Source: Spirochaetia bacterium UBA2205 (lineage in GTDB: Bacteria; Spirochaetota; UBA4802; UB4802). From it: DNA of 5,709 nt. Shown here piece by piece: positions 5,451 through 5,709 of this stretch. The notes under the pieces are model-generated. The model was given only the letters and a program-made list of their open reading frames with translations. It made no database searches and was not told the DNA's origin. Every line of letters starts with the position of its first letter. Position 1 is the stretch's first letter. The position numbers and the translations under genes were made by a program. The DNA lies in assembly GCA_002328585.1 (NCBI GenBank), contig DCUV01000011.1, positions 1 to 5,709 of the forward strand, in the 5' to 3' direction.

Positions 5451-5709
5451 ATGGCTTTTAATGAATATGAACACTATGATGCAATCGGGCTTGCTGAGCT
5501 CATAAAAAAAAGAAAAGTTTCGGTACGTGAGGTCATTAACGAAGCAATACAGCGTATCCAAAAAATAAATCCTGTTATCAATGCTGTTATTACTCCCATG
5601 TATGAGAACATTGATGCAAGGATAAAAGAGCTGCCAAAAGGGCGTTTTTATGGGGTTCCCTTTTTCATCAAGGATTTATTAACAACCTATAAAGGTGTAA
5701 GGATGGCAA
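5451..5709 (+). CDS. Amidase-signature family enzyme, N-terminal part
   Basis: The first 86 codons of a gene run off the right edge. The N-terminal helices, HYDAIGLAELIKKRKVSVRE (8-27), and the NPVINAV segment (40-46) are typical of amidase-signature hydrolases. The GRFYGVPFFIKDL motif (64-76) supplies Lys74, the lysine of the Ser-cisSer-Lys catalytic triad. The two serines and the Gly/Ser-rich signature lie outside the window. The YDAIGLAELI opening resembles stand-alone amidases of the 6-aminohexanoate cyclic dimer hydrolase type more than GatA, but this cannot be settled from the N-terminus. Full-length relatives have roughly 450-500 residues. The enzyme would hydrolyse a carboxylic amide in the cytoplasm; no signal peptide is seen. 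It is divergent from def, with its own tandem promoters and a strong Shine-Dalgarno. Confidence 0.93.
   Translation, partial: MAFNEYEHYDAIGLAELIKKRKVSVREVINEAIQRIQKINPVINAVITPMYENIDARIKELPKGRFYGVPFFIKDLLTTYKGVRMA

Overview
The window looks like an ordinary stretch of an AT-rich bacterial chromosome. Five genes run on the minus strand and the start of a sixth diverges on the plus strand. The promoter hexamers look like sigma-70 sites. The taxon cannot be fixed from the sequence. A large cyclic-nucleotide-binding-domain protein near a def-fmt pair made me think of spirochaetes, but that is a weak impression and not evidence. No tRNA, rRNA, insertion sequence, CRISPR array or convincing intrinsic terminator was found.

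Layout from right to left on the minus strand. A consensus-like extended -10 promoter (5261-5289) drives def (peptide deformylase, 4698-5216). def overlaps fmt (methionyl-tRNA formyltransferase, 3766-4701) by four bases. Three bases after fmt comes a small HNH nuclease gene (3415-3762). Def and Fmt act at the two ends of one cycle: Fmt formylates initiator Met-tRNA, and Def removes the formyl group from the new protein. The HNH protein is an unexplained passenger in this housekeeping operon. After a 102-base AT-rich gap holding several TATAAT boxes come two genes separated by 5 bases. The first encodes an 809-residue protein with an N-terminal cNMP-binding-like domain and about 680 residues I cannot assign (883-3312). 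The second encodes a 269-residue GHKL/histidine-kinase-type ATPase with a long insertion (68-877). A possible further gene starts at 32 and runs off the left edge; its first codons are a 9-bp tandem repeat.

On the plus strand, an amidase-signature enzyme starts at 5451 and is cut by the right edge after 86 codons. It is preceded by two tandem sigma-70-like promoters, a perfect 10-bp inverted repeat at the predicted start point of the nearer promoter, and a textbook Shine-Dalgarno sequence.

The best candidate for something undescribed is the cNMP-like/GHKL gene pair. Both proteins have recognisable nucleotide-binding folds with altered key residues, and they are probably translationally coupled. 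The large C-terminal part of the 809-residue protein looks conserved in style but matches no family I can name. Def, Fmt and the amidase are routine.
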